Translations under genes and position numbers: made by a program
From: Hydractinia symbiolongicarpus
Taxonomy: Eukaryota > Cnidaria > Hydrozoa > Anthoathecata > Hydractiniidae
Assembly (NCBI RefSeq): GCF_029227915.1
Contig: NC_079889.1
Coordinates: forward strand, 10,664,001-10,728,000
DNA: 64,000 bases
Direction: 5' to 3'
In this document: piece after piece, positions 1 to 15,148 of the stretch
How the letters are laid out: every line of letters begins with the position of its first letter
Numbering within the stretch: position 1 is the stretch's first letter
The notes under the pieces: generated by a model
Seen by the model: only the letters and a program-made list of their open reading frames with translations
Told to the model about the DNA's origin: nothing
The model's database searches: none

Positions 1-1221
<1,221 letters not shown>

Positions 1222-1536
1222 CTTTATTATTATTGTTATTATTGTTATTGAAATTTTTTATCCAGGATAGCCTTTTCAGTTCCTATTGGTACTGTTATCA
1301 ACGAGGGTCCTGCGAAGGGGGCCTTAACGCATTTAAAGCTCCCATTTTAGCTACGAAAGTCGTGCAAGCACAGCAATCGCTCAACTAGACAACCGCCTAA
1401 GATATCAATTCTATTCTCATGCTACGCCCTAAGCAGAAAGGATAGATTCACACTCATAGTTTCTAGCATGACTCGGCCAGGGTTTGAACCCTAGACCTCC
1501 CGTACTGGAAGCAACCGCTCTACCACAAGGCTATCA
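1222..1536 (-). mobile_element. tRNA-derived SINE
   Basis: The minus strand from about 1536 downwards begins with a tRNA-like head: an A-box-like TGTGGTAGAGCGG (1527-1515) and a B-box-like GGGTTCAAACCC (1491-1480), spaced as in a tRNA. About 220 nt of unrelated body follow, then a simple A/T-rich tail of AATAAC/AATA units (1260-1221). The anticodon arm is degenerate, so this is a retroposed SINE rather than a working tRNA gene. Confidence 0.7.
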
Positions 1537-2230
1537 GTCTGTTATGGTCTCTTTTTTATCCGGAACGGCGACCCTTATATCAAAAAGAAAAAAAAGCCCT
1601 GGGACTGAGGTTGAGATATAACGACCGTTAATACGATGTTAGGGACCGAGAAAATAGTTGGAGGTTGTAGTAGCGGAGATAACGTCAAAATAAACAAAAC
1701 AGGTTCTGGAGACGAGGTTGCTTCGAATACACGAAATTGAGGAACAATGTTTCAAAATTCGCAAAATTTAATTCTTGCGAAATATTAGGATCTTCAGCCT
1801 AACGATTTTGTTTTTTTGGCGCCAAAACTAGTTTCCGTGACTATACTTCTGCTTGCCTGTTACTTGATTCGTTTTAGGATTTGAGACACCAACCTTGTTT
1901 CTAGGGCATTTTGCCTTTTAGATGAATTTAAAAGCGGCAAAATAACAGCTCGAGGGCCACAGACCATTGGAAAGAGGTTGTTGAGACTCATCCTGCCAAT
2001 ACAAGGTGTTGCTGAAAAACGTGTTAGAGGTAATTCCTGTATTTCTTCCATTAAGTTCAATAGAACTAAAGGGTTTGAGCTTTATGTTGAAAAAGATCAA
2101 CCTCATTCCCAAGACGTATTTTCGTTTTTTTTATACTTACGAAAAGGAGTTTTGGGGACGAGGTTGAGAAAAGGAATAATAAAATCAGGAAAAAAAAACC
2201 TGGGGACGGATGCTTAAGGTGTTGCGTGAA
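1537..2230. repeat. Cluster of CCCTGGGGACGAGG-type short palindromic repeat copies
   Basis: Related motifs occur at about 1593 (CCCTGGGACTGAGGTTGAG), 1705 (TCTGGAGACGAGGTTG), 2150 (TTTTGGGGACGAGGTTGAG) and 2195 (CCTGGGGACGGA). The 2150 copy pairs with an inverted partner CAACCTCATTCCCAAGAC at about 2098, forming a hairpin of roughly 70 bp. The overlapping ORFs here are repeat-driven. Confidence 0.55.
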
Positions 2231-5127
2231 GAAATTAACAAAAAAAAGGAGGATTTTGTTAGCGTGTTTAGATAATGATCACATATGATATGATATAAAT
2301 CTTCTTCACTTCCAAAATATGTTAAATGTCTCCCATATATATATATATCGATATATCCAAAGAGAACTTTACACTCAAGAATCATTTTTTGAATCTTTCC
2401 CGGCCGCGTAAAAAACGAAACATGGAGGCGGTTCCATTTGATGTAGAAGCAAAGAAGACGTTTTGTGGTAAACAACAAGTACAATATCGTATTTGCACAG
2501 CTAAACAAATCAGAGCAAAAACGTGGAGAAAAAGAGCAACCAATACATTCTTCTGTGTTTGCATAACTACTAAAAGAATCAAAAGTACTACAAACATGCG
2601 AGACAATTCGCGTTCCTTAGGCTACCATAGTAAGTTTGCATATCATATTTCAATTTACAATAACATTTGATGTAGCTAACGTAATATAATTCGCGGTTGT
2701 GTTGTTTTGACTAGCCAGCTGCATTATGATGGATTGCCAATGTTCACAAAACATTAGAGATTTGTGTACATGTGCACACATTCTTGTAGGTAAAAAGCAG
2801 GACAAAATATTGAAGTAAATGGTTTATTATTGAAATATGGATTTTTTGTAGGCACAGGTTTTAAATACACTGAAATAATGTTCCATTACTCTTTTATTGA
2901 AAAAAAATGTTTCAACGATTTTGGCTTTTGTGTTTAATGGTGTCTTAAAGAGGGAACTAGAATACACATTTTTTTGCATAATACCAAATCAACGACAACC
3001 GTTGATTATAATAAAAGCTGGTACAGCACCAATCTTGTCTACTTTTATTATTTCGTGTTTATTGGCAATTGTCTTCAGATTGAGTATAATGAAATATGTA
3101 TATGCTTTTCCCCCAGTTTTTGCTAAAATACATCTAGACATTAAATTTGCAGCATATTTTATCAACTTTATATCTATGTTACAATACCTGGTAACGCCTG
3201 TAGTAAGATGTATTAATGCGGTATACAAAGGATGTACTAGTAGTATTCTAAATATATATATTATACGTATATTCATGTATTTCCACAAAAGCCATCCTTA
3301 TCAATATTACAAATGTTATCAGATTTATTAATTACTTAGTTTTTTTACCATTTCTAGTTTTACTATTTTCTGATATGATTGTCTGTCTCACAGGCAACCA
3401 TTGAACATTTAATTTATTAATTAATATTTAAAATAATGTCGGGGGTAAAATTAGGACTTGTAAATTAAAACAACAATTTGAAATGAATACTTTACTTTTT
3501 ATTGCAAAAAGTTTACTAAACACATCAAAAACTAAATAATTTACAAATCTAGTATTTCTTTCATAAAGGGGTCCTGGGGGCTTGGAATTCTTAGACTAGG
3601 AAAGTCAAGGATGAAGGGATCTTTTTTAAAAACGTGTTAGCAAAAAAAAATGTATTTTAGCCTTTTGCAGTCATGAATTAAATTTTTATTTTCATTTAAA
3701 ATTATACTTTATGTTTTTGTTCTTATGTGACTTCCTATGTCCTCTGTATGTTTTATTGGTGTGAGAAAATCCCAAGAGAATAAGTAAGAGTATTTGACAT
3801 CAAATGCACTTCTCTATTTTAAAAAAGAAGGAGCCATTGTTTTGATAATTCACATTTCAGTGGATTTCTATAGATTTTAAATCTTTTCTGCTCCCAAAAG
3901 GAACCTAGAATTTTTCCAAATTATATTTTTGTGATGATGAAGATGATGATAGATGTCTTTGTGGGGAGATATGTTTTAACAATTATCTGGAAATGACAAA
4001 ACCAGTTCTTTCTACTTTGGAGTAATATCTACACACAACTCCTTATTTGTTAAAAGTTTTAACATAAAAGATCAAAAAATGTTATTTTTTAGCAAAATGG
4101 AAACACTGCTTAACTAAGCATCTGGTCATAGGTAAAGATTTTATTAAAAGAAAAAAAATAATCAACGTAATTTTAAATATTAGAGTTGTCATCACACATA
4201 TTTGTTTTGCTGTTCAAAAGATAAAGACACAAAAGAAACAGAAATGAAAAAACTAATGCAAACAAATAGCATCTTATAAAATCATAATTGAAATATATTT
4301 GTTTTAGCATTATTTGATTTTAATAATCATATTTTAAAGGGAGAGGGTGGGGGGGGGGGCAAGACCAGTTGATATCCAAGACATGTTAAAGGGAAAGTTT
4401 GTCAAGAATCTTTTATCAATTTTAAAAACATTGAAGTGTGGGGAAAAGTACTGTTTCAGTTTATAAATTAAAAAAAAAAATCATTGCACACATTATTGTA
4501 AAAGAAGTGATATTTTTATACCCCCTGAAAAAACAAGGTATTCACCAATGCTGGGTAGCAACACAGTTTTTTTTGTATGTACGAAATTTATGATACATTT
4601 TAATGTTTCATCATTTTTGTAGATTGTGGTTACAGTTTTGACTTATCTTTTGTTATATAAATGTTATACAACAAGACATGTTTTTAGCAGTTGTATTTAC
4701 TGGTTTCCACCATCTGAGCAAAGATTATATAGAGTATTAATAACACTTTCTGTTCCACAATTGTTTTTACAGATCTTAAAGCAAAATGAGGATATATCTA
4801 TATTATACTCGCTGTCTGTGAACAAATTTAAGAATTTTGATTGGTGTGGAAGTGTTTTTAAAAGTTTAAGGGTGTTAAAGTGTTTTAAAAGTTTAAGAAT
4901 AAGTCTATTATATATTTAAAGTTTAAGAATGTGTCTATTATTTAGCAAAATATTGTTTCCCTGATTTAGTAAATGTTTGGGATGAAGGCGACCATTGTAA
5001 ATTATTGGATACAGCATGTTTTCATCAATTAATAAATTTGGCAATTTTTTTTTTTTTTACTTTAAAGTTTAAAAAAGCTTAAAAGAAAGAACACGAAACA
5101 TTGCAAAACAGTCAACTTTAGCCGATC
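2231..5127. other. Intergenic region upstream of EPS8, no gene seen
   Basis: Very AT-rich. ORFs of up to 144 codons (2326-2670, 2897-3331, 4626-4919) show hydrophobic or basic low-information translations without recognisable motifs or supporting splice signals, as expected by chance at this composition. A G10 run is at about 4351. The EPS8 promoter and any 5' UTR exon must lie here, but no core promoter element could be fixed. Confidence 0.5.
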
Positions 5128-8100
5128 ATGTCGTGGTCTGCACCACCTGTAAAACCTTCACCTGTGAGTTCACCTGTAAGCATGGCAAGTTATACAGGTA
5201 GCAGTAATGCTAGTGGGAGTAGTCGTGAAGGGAGTCCAGCGTATTCGAAGCTGGATAAATCCAATTATATGAATGTGACGAATGATGGATGTAAGTGTGA
5301 TCTGTATGTTAAAAACAAGGCCTTGAAAGTTAGATACACTCTTACTATACATTAAAAACTAATTGAACAACAAGCAAGCCTTAAGAGCCTTTTGTTTTCC
5401 TTTACAAACTTTCTCGTATTAGCGATAATATGCATTATCATTCAACTTTTAAGTTTTAAAATCTAGGATGTCCTTGTTTATATATATATACTTCTTTAGT
5501 TTTTATGTTTGATTTTTATTTGGTTTGTTTGTGTTGTTTTATTTTGTTTTGTTTTCGTTAGTTACAATATTGATTATTGTCTTCTCTGTTTTTGTTTTTC
5601 ATTTCACATATTTTTTGAATTCATCAAGTTATTATATTGACTTTCTTCTTTGTTTTTAAATTAATTTATGGATACATTTTTTATTGTTTTGTTGTGTTTT
5701 TTTGAGAAACAAAACAAGTTACAAAAGGTATCACAGGAGAGCAAGATCTTCTTTTCAAAAAAAGTACAATAACTTTCATGAGACAAGTGTGACGGTGATA
5801 TAATATAATATTGATAAAAGTTAGCCAAATCATTCAATAGTTATATTTTTTAAATGACATAACTTATTTTATAGTGTTTCCTGGTGAAAATCATGCTCCA
5901 AGTGACAATAACAACAATATGGTAAGTTTTTCATTTCTGTTTTATACTTCTTGTTCAGTCGTTTTTTATTTTGTTTATGCTGTTGTATTTTGTTGCTCAT
6001 CTTGATCTTTACATTAAAAACAAACATATATTAAAGTTTTAGATTGTGGAACCTAAATTGTTCACCATTGTCTTAAACAAAATGTAGTAGTTTTTGACTT
6101 TTTATTTCCTCCGCAGAAAATGAAAAAAAGTAGTTTTATCCAAGCAAAACACAGTGATATTGCTGAGGAATATCTCCTAAATGTTACCCTGTGCCAGAAC
6201 CTAATATTCATCACTCTATTCACATTGGTTATCTTTTGTAAGTTTGTTGAAGAATTTAAAACATGGCGAATGAACTTAAAAATTTGTACTTTGTTAGAAT
6301 AACATATATGCAGGAAAAGGCGTCAGGATAATGTACAAAAACTGAAAGTTTTAAACTTTTCTGTGTTATGCGTATGTTTAAATAATATCAGTTTTTACCA
6401 AGTACTTATTTTTGTTATTCATGCATCAGACATTGTGCATAAGTTATCCGATACTCACTGCTAACTATTCTATAGAACATTGCTACTTCAAATTTGTCTT
6501 CTAATCTGAATTGTGATTAGAATGCTTTATGAATAAGTGTGAAAGTTTCCCAGTAACAGAAAATTGTGTGCATGTATGTTATATCAATTCATGTGTTATT
6601 TTCTGGCTGTGTTGAGATTAATTTGTACATTGCACAGTTTTCAGCCAAATATGATGTTTCATTTTCAACCAAACATCTCAAGATCTTTTGTTTTTAATTT
6701 GATGGTAAACCTTTTTTTGTGCTATATTTATTTTGACCGGCACCACGTAACACTTACTATGAGGGAGCTAAATGTTTTGATAAAAATAAGTTGATTTAAC
6801 TATAGATTAGGTAGGATAGAATATCCTGACTAAATTTCTGATAAGGTATTACGTATACAGAGGCACCGTTTGACCTTAAAATAATTAGAGAGAAAACTGG
6901 AAAACAATTAGTTAACGACTACAGATGTATTTGTGATTGGCATTGTTTTCTGAATTTAAGTTAGCAGTGTGATAAAGAAGCTTAATGATGATTTATATTT
7001 TAACTTATATTTATTTTATTTGTCTACGAATTATATAATGCTTTGTACAAGTTTGGTATCAAAATTTAATACATTTGTATTATACATAACTAGTTGTTGA
7101 AAATCTTCTGTTCAGATTTTTTTTTGCCTTTGAGTATTATTTCACTTTTGAATATGTTACAAATATATATTAATTAAAGTTTTTTTATTAGAACTTATGT
7201 GCTAAATTTCTGTTAGTTTTGTTTGCTTGCTTATTGCTTGCTTATTGTTTGTAAAATAAAGCCATATTTTCTGAGGAAGTAAATCTAAAATGGCTTTGTC
7301 ACTGTGATGGAAATTACTTTCAAAGAAGTTGTTTTCAACCGTGAGACCATACAATGTGGATTAACATAGCCTGTATTGTCAGAGAAAATTATTTTTTAAT
7401 TGGAAGCCTGTTTTGACAAAATAATTTAGCATGAAAGAATTTAGATTAGCTGAATTAAAGCAATTTATACAAAGTTCATTATATCCTTAGCCTAGATTTA
7501 TTAACCTGGTTTCTACAGCCGATATAGTTTGCAATCAGTTTTTTGTTTACCTTCATACTAAAGTGAAAAAAAATATTTTAACCAATCTTGAGTATATACT
7601 TGTATTCAGTAAGATAAATCTCCACTTGACTTGGTATAGCAAGTAGGACTTCTTTTAAATAGCATGTGAAAACCAGGTCACTGTAATATGCATTATACTG
7701 TGGTAGATACTTTTCTATAGCTATCCAATGTTATCAACAGTTAGATATGGGAGTATGGAAAGTGTCTTATGAAACTTAGATCTGCCAATTGAATTTTTTG
7801 TTTATTAAGGTTTGTTCTTTGTCTCTTTTTGACTTGTTTATGTTTTCTCGCTTTTGCCGCTTCCTTGAAGGGACGCTAAGCACAAAAAATAATAATTATA
7901 TATGATAAAATCTCTTGTTGCAACATTACATGTTTGACAGTACCAGGACATTTGTTGTGCTAACAATCCGTAAATAAACTATATGAATGTAGGTGCACTT
8001 TATGAGAAATTTTGGTATCATAATGTTTTTATATTTTTTACAATATTTAAAATTGGTTGATTGATATACAGGTAACAAAAGTTTGCTAATATGGGTTTTT

Positions 8101-11100
8101 TTTTTGTTTACATGAAATTTTTTAAAAAGATAATTTGGACCTGTTAACGCCTTATATCATGTTTCCTGGCAAATTGTGATTTTTCTAAACATTGACCAGA
8201 GTAATTAACTTTATTACCAGACTTGCCACTCCTCACTAAAACTCCCTAATTCTCCTCACTTTTGAAAAGTTTTCTCAAATCTCCTCTTACAGTGAATTTT
8301 TAATAATTCTCCTCAAATTTCCTCAATTTGAAATGTTTTCTTGGATCTCCTCTAAAGGTAGATTTTTATGAATATTTCCTCAAAGCTGTCCTATGTTTTA
8401 ATTTTCAAAATGCATGGAAATAATTTGTTCTTCACTCATGGCATTTCTTAGAAAAAGTTAGAAAAATGTCCTCAAATTTTATTTAAAAACATCGTCATCT
8501 CTAAGGTTAAAATCCCTCATCTAAAGTCCTTAAATCTGGGACATATATAGGATGGATCAACCATGCCCCTAGTTAATTCCGTTTGTAACCTATTTATATA
8601 TTTTTATCATATAATTGCAGACTTTTATTTAAACAGTTATTTGATAGAGGGGAGTGATTGCTTAATTTTTGAATAATTTTATTGGATTCTTAGCTACAGT
8701 ATAAAGAGTGGCTACACCTAAAATCTTATAAATAACCTAAAAAAAATCTTTTGTTAAAATTCTGGTTAAAACATTCCAAAATGATTAGCAATTAACTCTT
8801 TAAGTTATTTTGCAGATAAGGAACACATTATTTTTTATAAGAAACCTGTTTATAAGAAACTGAGTACCACAGCTCAAAAGTTTCAAGACACTATCACTTC
8901 TACAGCTTATTTGCTCAAGAAAAAATTAAAAAAATTTTGGGAGCTTGAGATTATGTACTAGCTTAATATCGCTATTTCCCCTACAAGCTAAATATTCAAT
9001 ATTTTTTTTTCTAGAGTCATGAAATAATTACAGATCCTAGGAGACTAAACCCTTTGCTTGTTCTCTTATAAAAACATAGTGTATGATCAAAAAATTTGTT
9101 ATGTTTTTAGCCTTCTGATGATATGGCATTGATGAATGGTGGCAACCCAGCAAAGTAAGTGATCCTCTTTTAAAAAAAAGAAAATTTGAATTTAAACATA
9201 GCCACAAGCCTAAATGATAGTTGCATTGTGTAAATTATTTTTTTTCCCTTGAGAATAATGTTTCAAATCTACATCTACATTTGTCTACCATAGCAAGGAT
9301 CTTCCAGAAGATTTGATTACTGTTAGTGATAGCTAAAAAAAATAAGAAAAAGGATACAGAATTGTTTTTCTAAAGCATGGTTAAATAGCTCATTGCAGCA
9401 ATGCACTAAACATTTTTAGGCTTTTAAGCGAAACAACAGTTGTCTATTATTGTCAGCTTCATCAGTGATAAAAGTTTGAGGTTTTTATTATTGCATTATT
9501 ATTATATAACTAGTCAATAAGGCCAATGGAAAAATCCACTGAGGCAGGATAAAGATGAAAAAGAAGCGTTATTTGAATTTTAATGACGTCAGCAACCCAT
9601 CCACAAAAAAATAATTCACAAGCTTGTTTTCACGTCTATTGTGTAGAGGTTAAAGCGCTGATCAAGAAAATGTATATGATCATGTGCTTTTTATGAGCGG
9701 TTAGTGAGATAAAAGGGATTAAAAGTTTTGCTGACGTTGGCAATGGCCCATCAAAACCTAAATTTTTTTTTAGAAATTTGTATACATGTTGCCTTCATCG
9801 CATAGATCTTGAAACGCTGATCAAGAAAATGTATAAGATCATGTACTTTTGACCAACAGTTACGGAAATATTGTGGTTTAAAGGTTTTTTGATGACGTCA
9901 TAAACCCGTTCATTCCGAAACGGATTTGGGGACCCAGGTTTGAAAAATTACCCAAATTGGTCCCAGGTGGTCCCTAGTTACCCACACGGTGAAAAAACAT
10001 TGACGTTATTGACGTCCAAGTTATTTGGCCTCAAAATTTTAGGTGCACTGTAATGGCTTCAATAATTTAATATAGGATATTGATGTTAAAGTAGTGTTAT
10101 TTTCGTCGCGCCCTAACATAAAAAAATTTAACATATTAGACATAACTTTTTCGGCAACATCAAAGGAAAATGAAGACATCCACTTTGCCTGTTACAAACA
10201 GACACAGTCTCTGTATTATTATAAGAGATAATACGGTAACTGTGTAACAGCTAAAGTGGATGTGTTCATTTCTCTTTAAAGTCGCTGAAAAGTACATGTC
10301 TTATTTGTATATCGGTATATGTCGACAAAACTGTTTAACGTTTATAGCTTAATTTAAATTAGTGAAGCTATTGCATTGTTGCACTTAAACATTAGGGCCT
10401 AATAACTTGAAAACGGTTGGAAATAACTGACACCTTCTGCATGGGTAATTACAAGGCAAAATATATTTAGAAAAATTTCGAAATTTGTTCCCACAAGTAG
10501 TTATGTAAACGATTTCTCAACTAGATTCACACAATTTGTACTTCTCAATGTTCACTTGTTAATATTTATTTGGTTAGATTCTAACTCTCAAAATGTGCTA
10601 ACTGTTGCTAACATCAACATGGCCATTGTTCTGCAGGCTGTAGAGAATTTGTGAGTTGATGAAGTTTGATAACTTTGTAAAATGGCTTTCTGTAAGGTGT
10701 TGTAGGAACCACTTGAGACAAAAATAGGATTAACTTTCAAAAACTGGATAACTCCATTCATTTTGAAACAGACAGTTGATGTCATCATCAAAAAAACGTT
10801 TAAACCCCAATATCTTTTCATGACTTCATCAAAAGCACGTGATCGTTTCTTGATCAGCAGTTCTTGCTCTACACAATAGAGACGTCATGAAAATTCAAAT
10901 GACTCATACATTGTTTTAAGTTTTTTTCCCACAGGCTTATCAATTAGTTCATTTATATTTTTTTCTGGTATAAACAATTTTCTAGTAGAGGGAAAAATCA
11001 TCGACATTAAAAAAAGTTTGCTTTCTTGTTTTCGTTATAGAATTAGAGGGTGGTAGCAAAAAAAACATAAACTTCAAAATATGGCCCGCAAAATTTTCTT

Positions 11101-14100
11101 TTTTGGAACTTATTCGAAACACAATCTAACATAATTTACAACTTGCCCAAATAGTGTTACATTTTTAGCCCTGGTGATGTTGATTTTATATATTTTATAT
11201 TATTATTGACATGTGACCTTTTTTTTTTAGACATCGTCTGGCTGCAGGAATGATGTATACAGGTGTAAGTAAAACATTAGCACAGTTGTTTTGTTGTTGT
11301 TGTTATTGTTGTTGTCATTATTGTTGTAATGCACCGGTATGGAATTTATCACACCACGTCAGAATCCGATATAATTTGTTTGAAATGAATTGTTTATTCT
11401 TTGTTTTTATTATATAATTACTAAGCCACTAAAATAAGATAAAATTTTTTGTTACTGAAAGCAGACATAACAACCAAACACATGCAAATTTAGCAACTAT
11501 AGAGAAATGCAGTTTGCTTGAAATGAGTAATTTGTTTTTTCTTTGCTTTTATTATATAATTACTGAGTCACTAACATAAACTAAAAAAATTTGTGTCACT
11601 AAATGCAGCCATAACAACCAAACGCATGCCACCAGCTATAGAGAAAGGGTGACTATTATAAAAAAATATTAGCAGGCTCTTCATGGAAGCTACAAACACG
11701 CACAATTATTTCCTCTATTAACCCCTGGAACCTGATATCAGAAAATATGTTTCTTATTATTAAATGCACACTTATGCTAATTTTCCTGGTTTTGGATGGT
11801 GAGAAAGTTTGTACTTTTTTTGGTCTAAAATTGAAGTATTTTTAAAGTTTAGTTTTCAATTATTAGCAAGTTTAAAAGTCATTTTGACTGTAGAAATTTT
11901 TTGATTTATTTGCAACGACATGCAAAGGAATCATGTATCTAAAGAGATTTGTGGATTATATGTGAGAACTTGTGATTCGGGGATATATGTGAGAGCTTGT
12001 GGTTTGGAGATATTTGGGAGATTTTATATTCCTAAGTGGATTAATAATTTTCAAACCAAATTTTTTACATTTTTTTATAGAATTAAAACTGTTTTATTCA
12101 TATTAGCATTTTGTAAACTGAGTATTAGCGAGTTTCTGGATTTTACCAACTTTAAAAAATACCTACTGATTGTAGATGGAAGATGGAGGTAGGAACCTGA
12201 TATGAGAAAATATGTTTCCTCTTGCTTAACGTGCACTACACTAAATTTCTGTATGGTAAGAAAGTGTGCGGGTTTTTTCTGTCGTTTCTTTTTAACAATA
12301 AGTGTCTTTGTTTGAATTAGCATTAGAGAAGAATGTAAAGAATTGAAATAAATTCATGGGATATCATTTTGTGTTTGTATTTTTGGCTCGAGTCGATTTC
12401 TTTAACTTTTGTGGGTATTTGTTTAAGCTGGTGATTTGCAGATATGGGAGCTTAAGATTTGTGGATATTTGTTGAAGCTTTTAGAATCATATGATTTTAT
12501 CCCTAAGCATGTTAATTTGTGGCAAATGGAAAAGATTAACTGGGAACATTTTCCATAATTTTCTATAATGTTTATTAATTCTATTAATTACAAATTAATA
12601 ATTTAATAACTTATTACAAATATAGGGAAGTATAACTCTTCATATGTTGCTTTCAAAATATTAATAAAAATACTCAAATAAATATAGGAATATTATTTAT
12701 AATAAGGTAACCAAAGTTATAAATAGCAGTTAACAGTTGTCAAATAGTCATAGTAGTGTATTTGTGGAGAGAGAGAGAGAGACATGTTGTCATGGAGACA
12801 TGTCATTGGCATGTCTCTATGACAACAACATGACTATCATATGACACATCTTATACTTTCATGTAATGCCAAGATCTCATTGCCTGAGGAAATATTGCCA
12901 CTCGTTAAAACCATGAATATGTTACGTTTATACGTTACGCCAGCATGATTTGAATGGACTAATTGCAGGTTCAAACAAACTCTTTTTGCCAAACATCCTT
13001 CTAATATCATAGTTTGGTTTATGTTAAGATTAATATATAATTCTTTAATTTTGTTCATATTTATCTTTGTTTAATTTTATTTGTATTGATTTTTATTAGA
13101 AGTTTTCAAATTATTGTTGTTTTGTTTGTGTTGCTAGGCGATGTTATTCGTTGTTTATTTGTGTAACATGATCAAGGCTTTGTAATTCAACACTCACATT
13201 GTTAATAATGTTGTTCCACTTTTTGTGCTCCACAATTTTTTTTTCATTGATAACTTGCGTTTAAAGACCATAAAAATGATCCTGTGTTTTCTTTCACCCA
13301 GAATATTGACCTCTAAGTAGCTAGTTTTTAAATTTTCATCAATTTTAATTTTTTATTGGGATTATACTTAATTGCATTAATAAAATACATGGGCTAATTA
13401 TCTATTATTTGAATTAATACGTGTTCTCTATCAAACCTTTCTAAAGTTTCTTTAAGTGTAGGCTCTTTCTTTTTTCTCTCTTCTGTCACATGCCTCTAAG
13501 AGTTTTGTTTTCATCAATAACAAATAGATACTTGGTCAGAAATCAGAAAGAATAAGAAAATACTTTGTTCTTGCTACTCAGAAAAGACTTGTGTTTACAT
13601 CATGACATGAATAAAGGATTTGTGTTATTAGCTTATCTGTTATACTTTAATCAAAATACTTTTGAAATTCCTTTATGTTACTTGTATTACGTTTCAACTG
13701 GAGGTAATTAGAGAAAATAATATAGGTTTTTGTATCAAAGAATGTGCAATTACTACATACACTGTACAGGAGAGTATTCCTTGCTATGATTTGCAATAAC
13801 AGATACCTATCCTTACACTCCGTCGTATGAGTGAATTATAAGTTTTTTTTGTGTAAATAGAAGGATTAACTCATGACTTGTTCTTAGTTTAAATCACTTT
13901 ACATTAAATTTTTGTAAGTTACTTTTTCTGACTAGTGTCATATCTGCATAAATTTTATTTATTTATTTATTTATTTTAAAATAAAATTCTTTTTCTTGGG
14001 ATATAATTATGTACTTTAGGGTTGCTACTTTTTGTGTTGTTGCTTCGATGTGTTGTTCACATCCACCTATGAGGATGGGTTTTGTAGCATTTTTCAGTGT

Positions 14101-15148
14101 TTTTTTTATTGAACTATTTTTTCTCTTTTGTAGCTTTTTATTTAAAACAATATTTGATGTATTCCCTTTGTCGTAAAGCATTCACTGTTTTGGTGTGAAT
14201 ATCTTTGAAACACAAACTTTTCTTTCATTTTTTTTCATATTTTTTATTCTAGTTGAAGAACTTATACATTGCTAAGCAAAGCTCTTGCACTGACTTTTAA
14301 CCAAGCCCCTTAACATCTTCTAGACATTTTAAAAATTCTGCATCTCTTTTTGTGACAGAATCACACTTGTTTGAAGTGTTTCATAATGTTTCTATTTACT
14401 GTACTTTATTATTCCTGCAGCAACTTTAGCATTTCAAACTTAGAAATAAAGGTGGTTTTACTAGAGAAGTCGGAATATTAGAAAGGCCGAATTATGTTTT
14501 TATTTTTTATTAAGAGAGGCGGAATAATAGAGTAGATACTGTACCAGTCTTTTTGGAAAATTCTGAAATGAGACAGTAAATCCAGTATATACAAATTCTC
14601 TACTAGAAAGACTGTTCTCGAGTTTTTAAATCTCTTGTTTAAGCTTCTTAAGAGACTGCAACAACGTGAAGTGTGAATTGAACCCAACCTCTTGGACATC
14701 TGCCGATCCCTCCCGTATTGTATACCAATCTTTTTCTCCCCTCCTGGTCCATTTATCTCTCAATGCTGAGTCTTTTTCCTTCTTGTTGGTTCAAAGTTTT
14801 AGATTCAAATGCTGGCTTTAATATATGCCTTTTTAAATATGCATTAATGTTATGGAGTTACATCACTACTGTGATTTTTTATCCTCTTTACATTGCAAGG
14901 TTCAAATTAGCAGTTTGAAAATTGCAATCAAAACACTTTCTTCTGCAAAATAATTTAACTATAAAATTAACTAGCAATGCCCTTTGTAGTCTAAACTACA
15001 AAGGTACTTTTAGGTCCTAATTCGAGCCCTGCATGGTGTTGTGTAACAATTGTTTTCCTATTTGCTATGTTTTTACTTTTATTGTGCTTTTCGTAGGATA
15101 CTAGATCTCTTCCCAACGGGCTACCCCCTGGATCTGTTGCAAAATACA
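5128..15148 (+). CDS. EPS8: EPS8 exons 1-5: Ser/Pro-rich N-terminal extension
   Basis: Exon 1 starts [20 protein letters not shown] and is rich in Ser, Pro and Gly, ending in phase 1 at a GTAAGT donor. Exons 2-5 are very short (47, 44, 34 and 52 nt) and encode a disordered Asn/Asp/Gly-rich stretch (for example [13 protein letters not shown] and [14 protein letters not shown]). Vertebrate EPS8 also has a poorly conserved disordered N-terminus before its PTB domain. Exons 2-4 rest only on splice signals and unbroken phase (1-0-2-0), so they are less certain than the domain exons. Confidence 0.75.
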
